From CAYMJV01 sp964390545 (GTDB lineage Bacteria; Desulfobacterota; BSN033; UBA1163), in the NCBI GenBank assembly GCA_964390545.1, contig CAYMJV010000022.1:1-36910 (forward strand): a DNA stretch of 36,910 nucleotides, written 5' to 3'. The translations under genes were made by a program, and so were the position numbers. Below the pieces are notes generated by a model that was not told the DNA's origin, did not search any database, and saw nothing but the letters and a program-made list of their open reading frames with translations. Of this stretch, positions 15,821 through 24,300 are shown one piece after another. The first letter of the stretch is position 1, and each line of letters begins with the position of its first letter.

Positions 15821-17419
15821 TTATATACTCAATCTCTTCACGTTCAACTTGAGGGTTAAATAGTCGAACATCCATCGGGTCACAAATACAGCCGTAAAAA
15901 TATTGGCCACAATTCCCCAGAAGAGAGTGACCGCAAACCCCCTGACAGGACCGGTTCCAAATTGATAGAGAAACAGGGCTGCGATCACGGTTGTCAAATT
16001 CGAGTCGATGATTGTTGTAAAAGCCCGGTGATAGCCCTGGTCAATGGCCGCCCGCGTCGTTTTCCCCCATCGCAGCTCCTCTTTGATCCGCTCATGGACC
16101 AGGATATTGGCATCTACAGCCATTCCGACGGAGAGCACCAAACCGGCAATGCCAGGGAGGGTAAGGGTTGCCCGCAAAAGAGAGAGGACCGCAAAGACCA
16201 AAAGAACATTCATGATGAGTGCGATATCCGCGATCACCCCTGAGAGTCGATAGTAGAAGATCATGAAGAGAACGATCAGAGCGGCGCTGATGATGATGGA
16301 GATGAGCCCCTGCTGTATGGAATCCTGTCCGAGAGAGGGACCCACGGTCCTCTGCTCAATAATCTTGACCGGTGCAGGTAGAGCCCCCGCCCTGAGGACG
16401 ATGGCTAAATCACCTGCCTCTTTCATATCGAAGCGGCCAGTGATCTGAGCTCTTCCTCCGGGGATCCTCTCCTGAATGACCGGGGCGGAATAGACACTAT
16501 CATCCAGGATGATTGCCAATCTCTTTTTTACATTGGAACCTGTAATCTGTTCAAAAAGCTTCCCACCCACTTCATCGAACTCAATGGCCACGTAAGGCTC
16601 ATTGAACTGGCTATCGATAGAGACGCGAGCATCTTTTAGATACTCGCCGGTCATCAGGGTCTTGCTCTTCAAAAGGAATGGAACCTTTCTGGCTCCTCCT
16701 GTCTTGGGATCCACGATCCGTTGATAGAGGATGATATCCCCTTCCGGAATATTCCCTTTTAATGCGGCTTCAGTATCCCCTTCTTCATCCAACAGCTTGA
16801 ATTCCAAAAGGGCGGTTCGTCCGATCAGGTTGATCGCCCTCTGGGGGTCCCTGATGCCAGGAAGTTGGATCAGAATCCGATCGGTGCCCTGGCGAGTAAT
16901 TTCGGGCTCAGAGACGCCAAACTGGTCGATCCGATTTCGAATGGTCTCCAGCGCCTGGTCAATGGCACTCTTTTTCACTTGCTCTGCCTGCCTGCTGTCC
17001 AAAACGAGGACGACCTTCCAGATTCCTTTCTCCTGGGGGGAGGAGGAAAGTTCTTGCATCATCGGATAGCGTTGACTCAGGATCTTATCCCACTTCGCCT
17101 TTTCCCCTGAGGCTTCCAAAACGATCTGGTTGTTCTTCTCTCTCTCCAGTTTTCCGAAGGGAATGCCGTTCCCTTTCAGATCGTCACTCAGGCTGCTCCT
17201 GATCCTTTCCACATAGCTCTCGATTGCCTTTTCAGCCTCAACCTCAAGGATAAGATGCATCCCTCCTTGTAAATCCAGACCGAGATGAATCTTTTCCCCA
17301 GGTATGACTTTATCAAACCACTGAGGGAGCTGAGAGGTTAGGGTCGGCAAAACGAGAAGGATGGAGAAGACCGAAATTGCGGCATAAAGGATGAATCTCC
17401 ATCTTAGACTGCTCAGCAT
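15821..17419 (-). CDS. secD: Protein translocase subunit SecD
   Basis: 532 residues. The first membrane helix (about 9-27) precedes the signature HLGLDLQGGMHLILEVE (about 45-61). A large periplasmic P1 domain follows (ALETIRNRIDQFGVSEPEITRQG, ILIQLPGI), then the C-terminal membrane bundle with GLVLSVGMAVDANILVHERIKEEL and TTIIDSNLTTVIAAL. It works with SecF to complete Sec-dependent export using the proton gradient. It is upstream of secF in the same direction. A promoter candidate lies 69 bp before its ATG, with a strong hairpin between them. Length is in the normal range. Confidence 0.96.
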   Translation of the reverse strand: MLSSLRWRFILYAAISVFSILLVLPTLTSQLPQWFDKVIPGEKIHLGLDLQGGMHLILEVEAEKAIESYVERIRSSLSDDLKGNGIPFGKLEREKNNQIVLEASGEKAKWDKILSQRYPMMQELSSSPQEKGIWKVVLVLDSRQAEQVKKSAIDQALETIRNRIDQFGVSEPEITRQGTDRILIQLPGIRDPQRAINLIGRTALLEFKLLDEEGDTEAALKGNIPEGDIILYQRIVDPKTGGARKVPFLLKSKTLMTGEYLKDARVSIDSQFNEPYVAIEFDEVGGKLFEQITGSNVKKRLAIILDDSVYSAPVIQERIPGGRAQITGRFDMKEAGDLAIVLRAGALPAPVKIIEQRTVGPSLGQDSIQQGLISIIISAALIVLFMIFYYRLSGVIADIALIMNVLLVFAVLSLLRATLTLPGIAGLVLSVGMAVDANILVHERIKEELRWGKTTRAAIDQGYHRAFTTIIDSNLTTVIAALFLYQFGTGPVRGFAVTLFWGIVANIFTAVFVTRWMFDYLTLKLNVKRLSI

Positions 17420-17454
17420 AAAAGGTTCCCTTTAGTCCACCTTAACAAAATGAA

Positions 17455-17479
17455 ACCAAGAGCGAATTATGCTCTTGGT
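17455..17479 (-). terminator. Nine-bp perfect hairpin, terminator or secD leader structure
   Basis: ACCAAGAGC (17455-17463) pairs with GCTCTTGGT (17471-17479) over a seven-base loop. On the minus strand the stem is followed by TTTCATTTT; on the plus strand by AGATTTTT. It could end the acyl-CoA synthetase transcript. A promoter candidate lies upstream of it, so it may instead be in the secD 5' leader. Confidence 0.5.
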
Positions 17480-17487
17480 AGATTTTT

Positions 17488-17516
17488 AAAATAGCCTATT
17501 CTACGAGATTTTGCAA
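17488..17516 (-). promoter_or_regulatory. Candidate promoter of secD-secF
   Basis: On the minus strand TTGCAA (17511-17516) and TATTTT (17488-17493) are 17 bp apart, 69 bp before the secD ATG. If real, the transcript would begin with the hairpin at 17455-17479. Confidence 0.4.
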
Positions 17517-17527
17517 GAGAAAAATAC

Positions 17528-17570
17528 CCTCCAATCCTCCCCCACTTGTTGGGGGCGATGGGAGGGGGGA
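17528..17570. repeat. C/G-rich palindrome after the acyl-CoA synthetase gene
   Basis: CCCTCC (17528-17533) pairs with GGAGGG (17561-17566), enclosing CCCCC (17539-17543) and GGGGG (17551-17555). It is similar in make-up to the repeats at 7490-7531 and 14041-14175. Confidence 0.5.
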
Positions 17571-17600
17571 TATGCTAAACACGGGAAATTACTGGACCCC

Positions 17601-19178
17601 CTACTTCACATCACTCCATTTTCCATATTTCTCTCTCAAGATCCGGTGAAGGATTTTCCCCGTTGGGGTCATGGGCATCTCTTCGTCCTTAATGAAATCG
17701 ATCGATTTCGGGATCTTGTAACTCGCAATCTTTCCCCTGCAAAGGTCGATGAGCTCTTTCTCTGTCACGGTCTTTCCCTGATGAAGGGTCACCACGGCCT
17801 TAATCGCCTCTCCCCATTTTTCATGAGGAATTCCAATCACGGCCACATACTTTACGGAAGGATGGGATCCTAAAAGATTTTCCACCTCGGAAGGAAAAAC
17901 ATTTTCACCTCCGGTGATGATCATATTCGCCTTACGATCCACCAAGACATAGTATCCATCCTCATCCTGATAAGCCATATCGCCTGCGGAGAACCATTCC
18001 CCCTGAAACACGGATTTCGTCTTTTCGGGGTCCTTCCAATATTCTTTAAAAATCGAAGCGGTTCGTGAATAGAGTTCCCCGACCTGTCCTCTTGGAACTT
18101 CCTTACCATTTTCATCTAAAATTTTGATCCGGTCTGTCCCCCAGATCTCCCTCCCGATGGAGCCTAATTTCTTAAACTGCTCTTCCGGTCTGAGCAGCGT
18201 CACCAACCCTGCTTCGGTTGAACCATAGGCCTCCCAGAGTTCGGAGTTTTTGAAATACTCCATAATGGCCATCTTGGTATCTTTTCGGGCGGGTGCAGAC
18301 GAGATCAAGAGTTGCCGAATCGAACTAACATCAATCTTCTTTTTAACCTCATCAGGGAGAGACAGCATCATGATGTAGTGTGTGGGAACAAGGGAGGTAA
18401 AGGTAATCTTCTCTTTTTCAATGGTCTTCAGTAGATCTATTGGATCAAAGCTGACCATATTGTAGACAAAAACCCTTGCGCTTACATAGGTATAGGCAAA
18501 TGAATAAAAGATCGAGTTGATATGGCACATAGGCATGACGAGCATGACACAATCATCTGGCCTAACGCCCGTATTGAGATCACTCAACAGATACTGGCCG
18601 AGGTTCCCCTCATGGGTTCGGATCACCCCCTTGGGCTTGCCCGTCGTTCCCGAAGTATACATGAGGTTCCAGGCATCATCTGCATCCACAATCACATCCG
18701 GCTCCGCAGGGGAAGCCTTGGTCATGATCGATTCGTAGTGCTGATAACCCTCTGGCGCTTTATCATCTCCCCAGTATACAAAATTCTCTGGCGGTACCGT
18801 GGGAAGTTTGTTTCGAAATGAATTAACCGTCTGAACAAAGTCCTTCGCAACGAAAAAGGCTTTGCATTCAGAATGGTTGATGACATATTCCATCTCGGGA
18901 GGAGCAAGACGAAACATGATTGGAACAGTAATTTGCCCTCCTTTCGCAGCCGCTGCATAGATCTCCATCCATTCGACACAGTTGTAGGCCAGTATCGCAA
19001 ATCGATCTCCTTTCTTAACCCCCATTTTGGCTAAGGCATTGGCCAGCCGGCAGCTTCTTTCATTCCATTCCTTGAACGTCATCTTCCTAACCTTGTCCCC
19101 CACCGCCGGCTTGTCCGGATATTGCATCGCCATCATCTTAAGAACTGTCCCTGCCGTCATCCATTTGCTGATCGTCAT
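17601..19178 (-). CDS. AMP-forming acyl-CoA synthetase (fatty or aromatic acid-CoA ligase)
   Basis: 525 residues, ANL superfamily. The ATP loop YTSGTTGKPKG spans 174-184, followed by the adenylation motifs YGSTEAG and FSAGDMAYQDEDGYYVLVDR (D for ribose), the hinge, and GGENVFPSEVEN. The catalytic lysine is Lys508 in MTPTGKILHR. It activates a carboxylic acid with ATP and CoA, releasing AMP and pyrophosphate. The chain length or aromatic nature of the substrate cannot be read from sequence. AAGGAGG precedes the ATG. It is transcribed divergently from the GcvH-Hdr-Flx genes over a 201-bp shared control region, which hints at joint use in acid catabolism. Confidence 0.9.
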   Translation of the reverse strand: MTISKWMTAGTVLKMMAMQYPDKPAVGDKVRKMTFKEWNERSCRLANALAKMGVKKGDRFAILAYNCVEWMEIYAAAAKGGQITVPIMFRLAPPEMEYVINHSECKAFFVAKDFVQTVNSFRNKLPTVPPENFVYWGDDKAPEGYQHYESIMTKASPAEPDVIVDADDAWNLMYTSGTTGKPKGVIRTHEGNLGQYLLSDLNTGVRPDDCVMLVMPMCHINSIFYSFAYTYVSARVFVYNMVSFDPIDLLKTIEKEKITFTSLVPTHYIMMLSLPDEVKKKIDVSSIRQLLISSAPARKDTKMAIMEYFKNSELWEAYGSTEAGLVTLLRPEEQFKKLGSIGREIWGTDRIKILDENGKEVPRGQVGELYSRTASIFKEYWKDPEKTKSVFQGEWFSAGDMAYQDEDGYYVLVDRKANMIITGGENVFPSEVENLLGSHPSVKYVAVIGIPHEKWGEAIKAVVTLHQGKTVTEKELIDLCRGKIASYKIPKSIDFIKDEEMPMTPTGKILHRILREKYGKWSDVK

Positions 19179-19275
19179 GAAACCATCCCTCCTTTCCTTA
19201 ATCCCTCCATCCTTTTTGATTAAAGGGAGAGAGGGGGATTATTTGTTTGAATTATTTGTGATTTTTGTTACATTG

Positions 19276-19302
19276 ATTATCACCCATTAGAATTTTTGTC
19301 AA
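19276..19302 (-). promoter_or_regulatory. Candidate promoter of the acyl-CoA synthetase
   Basis: On the minus strand a perfect TTGACA (19297-19302) precedes GATAAT (19276-19281). The 15-bp spacing is short of ideal. It lies in the divergent spacer shared with the lipoyl-carrier gene; the rest of the spacer toward the synthetase holds an inverted repeat TAATCCC/GGGATTA (19199-19241). Confidence 0.35.
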
Positions 19303-19318
19303 GGAGTTTAAAAAGTGC

Positions 19319-19347
19319 TTGTTATTATACCGCTTTTAGTGTATATA
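19319..19347 (+). promoter_or_regulatory. Candidate promoter of the lipoyl-carrier/Hdr genes
   Basis: TTGTTA (19319-19324) and TATATA (19342-19347) are 17 bp apart. The predicted start leaves a leader of roughly 26 bases to the ATG at 19380, with AAGGAG in the right place. Confidence 0.45.
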
Positions 19348-19379
19348 GCCTTAAAAAATTAAGAAAGGAGAACTTCACT

Positions 19380-19808
19380 ATGGAAATCGAGGGATACCAC
19401 TTTCCAGATGATATTTATTATCACAAAGAGCACTATTGGGCAAAAGTGGAAGGGAATAATGTGACAATGGGAACGAGCGATTTCGCCCAGAAATTGGCCG
19501 GTGAGATTGTTTATGTTGAATTACCTTCGGTCGGAAGGTCGCTCGAGCAGGGAAAACCCTGTGGCTCCATGGAATCTGGAAAATGGGTTGGCAGGATTTA
19601 TGCGCCTGTCTCCGGAAAGGTCGAAGCCTCCAATCAGGATCTTGAAGAGACTCCTGAATTGATCAACGAGAGCCCCTATGAAAAGGGGTGGATCTGTAAA
19701 ATCAGCCCTTCCAATCTTCAGGCGGACCTTAACAATCTCATGAAAGGAGATAGCCTGAAAGATTTTATAAAGTCCGAGATCGAACGTGTGAAAAAAATGA
19801 ATAAATAA
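19380..19808 (+). CDS. GcvH-like lipoyl carrier protein beside Hdr genes
   Basis: 142 residues from the ATG at 19380, preceded by AAAGGAG. The family start FPDDIYYHKEHYWAKVEGNNVTMGTSDFAQ matches glycine-cleavage H proteins. The lipoyl-attachment hairpin is MESGKWVGRIYAPVSGKV, with Lys68 as the likely modified residue, and ESPYEKGWICKI closes the fold. The C-terminus has an additional charged helix. No gcvP, gcvT or lipoate ligase gene is in the window; the next genes are hdrC-hdrB-hdrA. By analogy with lipoate-binding proteins of sulfur-oxidising Hdr-like systems, it may be the disulfide carrier for the Hdr complex and not part of glycine cleavage. That role is inference. A gap of 171 bp to hdrC contains no gene. 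Confidence 0.8.
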   Translation: MEIEGYHFPDDIYYHKEHYWAKVEGNNVTMGTSDFAQKLAGEIVYVELPSVGRSLEQGKPCGSMESGKWVGRIYAPVSGKVEASNQDLEETPELINESPYEKGWICKISPSNLQADLNNLMKGDSLKDFIKSEIERVKKMNK

Positions 19809-19979
19809 ACATGCGAATCGTTGAAAAAGGGGCACGTGTATCTTATAAATTATTTATACACGGCAGATTCATTAAAATAACCAAGCTCCCATCACCCATT
19901 TCGAGAAATTTGGTTATTGGATTTTGATGATTGGATATTATTTGGAATTCGCGATCCAGTGATTGGAACTTGAAGTCCT

Positions 19980-20459
19980 ATGATTGACTCCAAGACGCTT
20001 GACTCTAATTTTAAATTTCTCATTGCTTCAGAACCCGGAGGAGAAAATATAAAGAAATGCTTCTCCTGCGGTACCTGCACGGCAGGATGCCCTGTGAGAG
20101 AGGTGACCGACCGATACAATCCGAGAAAAATCATCCGGATGGCCCTTCTCGGAATGAAAAAAGAAGTCCTTTCCAGCCAGTTCATCTGGCTCTGTTCTTC
20201 CTGCTACACCTGTTATGAAAGATGCCCTCAAGATGTCAGAATCCCTGAGCTCATGAATGCCATCAAGAACATCGCGGCGAGAGAGGGTTATCTTCCCCCT
20301 GCCATGAAAATCCAACTCGATCTCCTCTCCTCCTTTGGCCGTCTCCTGGAGATTACCGATTTTGAAAATGAGAAGAGGAAGGAGTCAAATCTTCCACCTG
20401 TTCAGGGTAAGACCGAAGACATTAAAAAGATATTAAAAAAGGTTGGACTCTCATCGTGA
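19980..20459 (+). CDS. hdrC: Heterodisulfide reductase subunit C-like ferredoxin
   Basis: 159 residues. Two [4Fe-4S] motifs are visible: Cys27, 30, 33, 37 (CFSCGTCTAGCP) and Cys72, 75, 78, 82 (CSSCYTCYERCP). The text between, REVTDRYNPRKIIRMALLGMKKEVL, is typical of HdrC. It passes electrons between the HdrA flavin subunit and HdrB. Its stop overlaps the GTG start of hdrB by four bases (GTGA), so the two are translationally coupled. The C-terminal tail (about 110-159) is charged and without cysteines. The ribosome site is weak. Cytoplasmic, no signal peptide. Confidence 0.93.
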   Translation: MIDSKTLDSNFKFLIASEPGGENIKKCFSCGTCTAGCPVREVTDRYNPRKIIRMALLGMKKEVLSSQFIWLCSSCYTCYERCPQDVRIPELMNAIKNIAAREGYLPPAMKIQLDLLSSFGRLLEITDFENEKRKESNLPPVQGKTEDIKKILKKVGLSS

Positions 20460-21376
20460 AAAAAAAGCCGGAGGAGAAGGCTCCTCTTTCCCAGTATCTT
20501 CTCTATCTCGGATGCACGGTCCCCGTCAGGGCCCTGCAATATGAGATCTCAGCCAGAAAAGTGGCTGAACGACTGGGCATTCAATTTGTCGACATTCCTG
20601 AATTCAGCTGCTGCGGTTACCCCATTAAATCGGTCAACCACTATGCTTGCCTCCTGATGGCCGCCCGAAACCTGGCTCTCGCTGAGAAGAGAGGCCTTCC
20701 CATCTGTACCCTCTGCAGTTCATGTGGCGGCTCCCTCGCTGAGGCTGCCCATGAGATTGAAGAGGACGAAGCCCTCCGGAAACGGATCAATGAAGATCTT
20801 TCCACAGAGCTGGGCATGCGGTATGAAGGAAGGGTCCCCGTTTTCCACTTCACCCGGGTTCTTCAACAGGTGGCAGGAAGTAAGAGGATTGCAGAACAGG
20901 TTAAGGTCGATCTCTCTTCCCTCCGTTTCGCCCCCCATTATGGATGCCACTACACCAAACCCTCTGCCCTCTTCAATAAAGCTGACGATCCAGAAAATCC
21001 CAGGAGCCTGGATGAACTGATTGAAGCGACCGGAGCCCAATCCATCCCCTACGAAGATAAACTGGCCTGTTGTGGGGGAGGCGTTCTGGCCATCGATGAA
21101 CAGATCGCGCTGGCCATGGCCCAGAGAAAATTAGAACATGTTCGAACCCAGCAGGCCGATGCCATGGTTCTCATCTGCCCTTTCTGCAGTATCATGTACG
21201 AGTCGAACCAACGCAAAATCGAAAAGGCCTTTGGAACGGAGTATAAATTGCCGGTCCTTTTCTATCCGCAACTCTTAGGGCTAGCCTTGGGATTGGAGCC
21301 AGACGAGCTTGGATTGAAGATGAATCGTGTGAAGACCACCGAGCTGGTGAAGAAGATCCAGAGGAGGTCGGACTGA
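20456..21376 (+). CDS. hdrB: Heterodisulfide reductase subunit B-like, two CCG domains
   Basis: 306 residues from a GTG start. Two complete cysteine-rich CCG motifs are present: Cys20, Cys52-53, Cys84-x-x-Cys87 and Cys164, Cys205-206, Cys241-x-x-Cys244. In methanogen HdrB these bind noncubane [4Fe-4S] clusters that split the CoM-S-S-CoB disulfide. Bacteria without these coenzymes use other thiol partners. Both motifs are intact, so catalysis on a disulfide is plausible; the lipoyl carrier encoded upstream is one candidate partner. It is followed one base after its stop by hdrA, with GGAGG as ribosome site. Confidence 0.93.
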   Translation: MKKKPEEKAPLSQYLLYLGCTVPVRALQYEISARKVAERLGIQFVDIPEFSCCGYPIKSVNHYACLLMAARNLALAEKRGLPICTLCSSCGGSLAEAAHEIEEDEALRKRINEDLSTELGMRYEGRVPVFHFTRVLQQVAGSKRIAEQVKVDLSSLRFAPHYGCHYTKPSALFNKADDPENPRSLDELIEATGAQSIPYEDKLACCGGGVLAIDEQIALAMAQRKLEHVRTQQADAMVLICPFCSIMYESNQRKIEKAFGTEYKLPVLFYPQLLGLALGLEPDELGLKMNRVKTTELVKKIQRRSD

Positions 21377-21377
21377 A

Positions 21378-24300
21378 ATGTCCCATTCATCCAAGCCTCC
21401 TATTGGAGCCGTTCTTGTGGTTGGAGCTGGAATCGGAGGGATCCAGACCTCCCTCGACCTTGCAGAATCTGGCTTTAAGGTCTACCTCCTCGAGAAGAAC
21501 TTGAGCATTGGGGGGACAATGGCCCAACTCGACAAGACGTTCCCCACCAATGACTGCTCCATGTGCATCATGTCTCCTAAACTGGTCGATGCGGGGAGGC
21601 ATCGAAACATTGAAATCTTGACCAATGCAAAGGTTGAGAAGTTGGAGGGAGGCCCCGGGAATTTTAAGGTCTTGATCCATAAAAAGGCCCGTTATGTCTC
21701 GATCGAAGCGTGTAAGGCCTGTGGCGATTGCACAAAGGTCTGTCCCATTAAGATCCCCAATGATTTTGAACAAGGGCTCGTTACTCGAGCGGCAATCTAT
21801 CAGCTTTTTGCCCAGGCCATGCCAAGTGCCTATGGCATTGAGAAGAGAGGCGCGCCTCCTTGCCGGGCTTCCTGTCCCATCCATGTCAATGCCCAGGGAT
21901 ATATCGCTCTCATCACGGCCCGGAAGTTCGAGGAGGCCCTGGCATTGGTCAGGGAAAGAAATCCGTTTCCGGGCATTACCGGTCGAATCTGTACCCATCC
22001 ATGTGAAACCGCCTGCCGTAGGAAAGATGTGGAACGGGCTGTGGCCATCGATGGGCTGAAGAGGTTTGTCTCAGACTTTGAGAAAGAGAACAAGACAGAT
22101 CTCACCGTTCCCGAAGACAATGGGAAGAGAGTGGCAATCATAGGCTCAGGACCCGCAGGCCTGCTCGCTGCCTTTGACCTCAGAAAGATGGGTTATGGCG
22201 TCACCGTCTTTGAAGCTCTTCCTGTGGCAGGAGGGATGCTCGCGGTGGGCATCCCTGAATACCGCCTTCCCCGATCGATTCTGAACAAGGAGATCAATTA
22301 CCTGCTTCACATGGGAGTGGAGTTGAAGCTCAATACTCCCATCGGCAAAGACCTCACACTCCAAGATGTCAAAACCAAAGGTTATGATGCGATCTTCATC
22401 GCCACGGGGGCCCATCAAAGCAGGAAACTTGGATTACAGGGAGAAGAAAATAAGGGGGTCTTCCATGCTGTCGATTTTCTGAGGAAGGTGGCTCTGGGAG
22501 AACCGGTGAAGGTAGGAGAAAAAGTGGTCGTCGTTGGAGGAGGCAATGCAGCTATCGATGCAGCTCGAACTGCATTCCGCCTCGGTTCTCGCGAGGTCAC
22601 CATCGCCTACCGCCGTACGAGGGATGAGATGCCCGCCCAGGAAGAGGAGATCGAAGAGGCGGAGCACGAAGGAATCAACATTGAATACCTCACGGCCCCA
22701 ACGAGACTCTTGATTGAAGGCGGAAAGATCCAGGGAATGGAATGCATCCGGATGGAACTGGGAGACCTGGATGAATCCGGCCGACCGAGACCGGTTCCAA
22801 TTCCTGGATCGGAATTCAGAATCGAGGCTGACACGGTCATTCCAGCGATCAGTCAATCCCCTGATCTCTCCTTTCTCGACGGATTGGGCGGGCTCAAGAC
22901 TTCTCGCTGGGGAGGAATTGAAGCCGACCCGGTGACCCTTGAAACGAACATCAAAGGGATTTTTACCGGCGGCGATGTGGTGACCGGCCCTCAAACCTAC
23001 ATCGATGCCATGGCCGCAGGAAGGAAAGCAGCCATCTCCATCGACCGGTACCTGAAGGGGGAAGACCTGAAGGTCGATCGGGAAGGTGAAGGGCCCCAGA
23101 AAGAGTACATTCAGATCGATGTGGATGGAGTCGAATATCGAGCCAGAGCACCCATGATGGCTCTTCCCCCCGGAAGGAGAAGGAGTTTTGATGAGACCAA
23201 CCTGGGATTGAGGGAAGAGGATGTTATCCGGGAGGCAGAGCGTTGTCTCCAGTGCGGAGGCTGTTCAGAATGTCTCGAGTGCCTGAAGGTCTGTGAGGCA
23301 AAGGCCATCGACCACCGGATGAATGACGAAGACATGGAGATCGATGTCGGCTCGATCATCCTCTCTCCCGGGTTCGATGAGTTTGAACCTTCTTTAAAGT
23401 CGGAATACGGCTACGGCCGATTCCCCAATGTGGTCTCGAGTATCGAATTCGAGCGATTCCTCTCCGCCTCAGGACCTTTCAAAGGACAAGTCCTGAGACC
23501 CTCGGATAAGGGACATCCAAAAAAAATAGCCTGGATCCAATGTGTGGGCTCAAGAGATCCTCACATTGGAAAAGGCTACTGTTCATCTGTCTGCTGTATG
23601 TATGCGACCAAAGAGGCGGTCATCGCCAAAGAGCATGCCCACGAGATGGAGGCCACCATCTTCTTCATGGACATAAGGGCCTATGGCAAAGACTTCGACA
23701 AGTACATCGAGAGGGCGAAAAAAGATTATGGGGTTCGCTATGTCCGATCCCGTGTCTCTCACGTCAAAGAAAATCCGATCACCAAGAATCTGACCATCCA
23801 TTATGAGACCGAAGAGGGAGAGATGGTCTCCGAGGAGTTTGACCTCGTCGTCCTCTCGGTTGGTCTCGAACCCATCAAGAACCATCAAGAGGTTGCAGAA
23901 ATATTTGGCATCGATCTCAATGCCTACGGATTTGCAAAGACCTCGGTCTTCGAGCCTCTCCAGACTTCAAGACCGGGAATATTTGTTAGCGGTGCCTTCT
24001 CCGGTCCCAAAGATGTCCCTGAGACCGTGGCACAGGCGAGTGCCGCTGCTGCGGAAGCCTCCTCGTTCCTCTCTCCTGCAAGGGGAACGCTGGTCACCGA
24101 AAAGGAATACGTTCTGGAAAAGAACGTGAATTATGAGGGGCCTCGTGTTGGGGTCTTTGTCTGCCATTGCGGGATCAATATCGGGGGAGTGGTGAATGTC
24201 CCTGCAGTGGCCGAATATGCCCGGACACTGCCTGGCGTCGTCCATGTGGAGGATAACCTTTACACCTGTTCTCAGGATACCCAGGAACTAATGAAGAAGA

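Noticed and set aside
19380..19808. Part of a glycine cleavage operon
   Set aside because: No gcvP, gcvT or lpd gene lies nearby; the neighbours are Hdr genes and an acyl-CoA synthetase.
21387..22994. Long minus-strand frames (203 and 186 codons)
   Set aside because: Antisense to hdrA; no recognisable domain or ribosome site.
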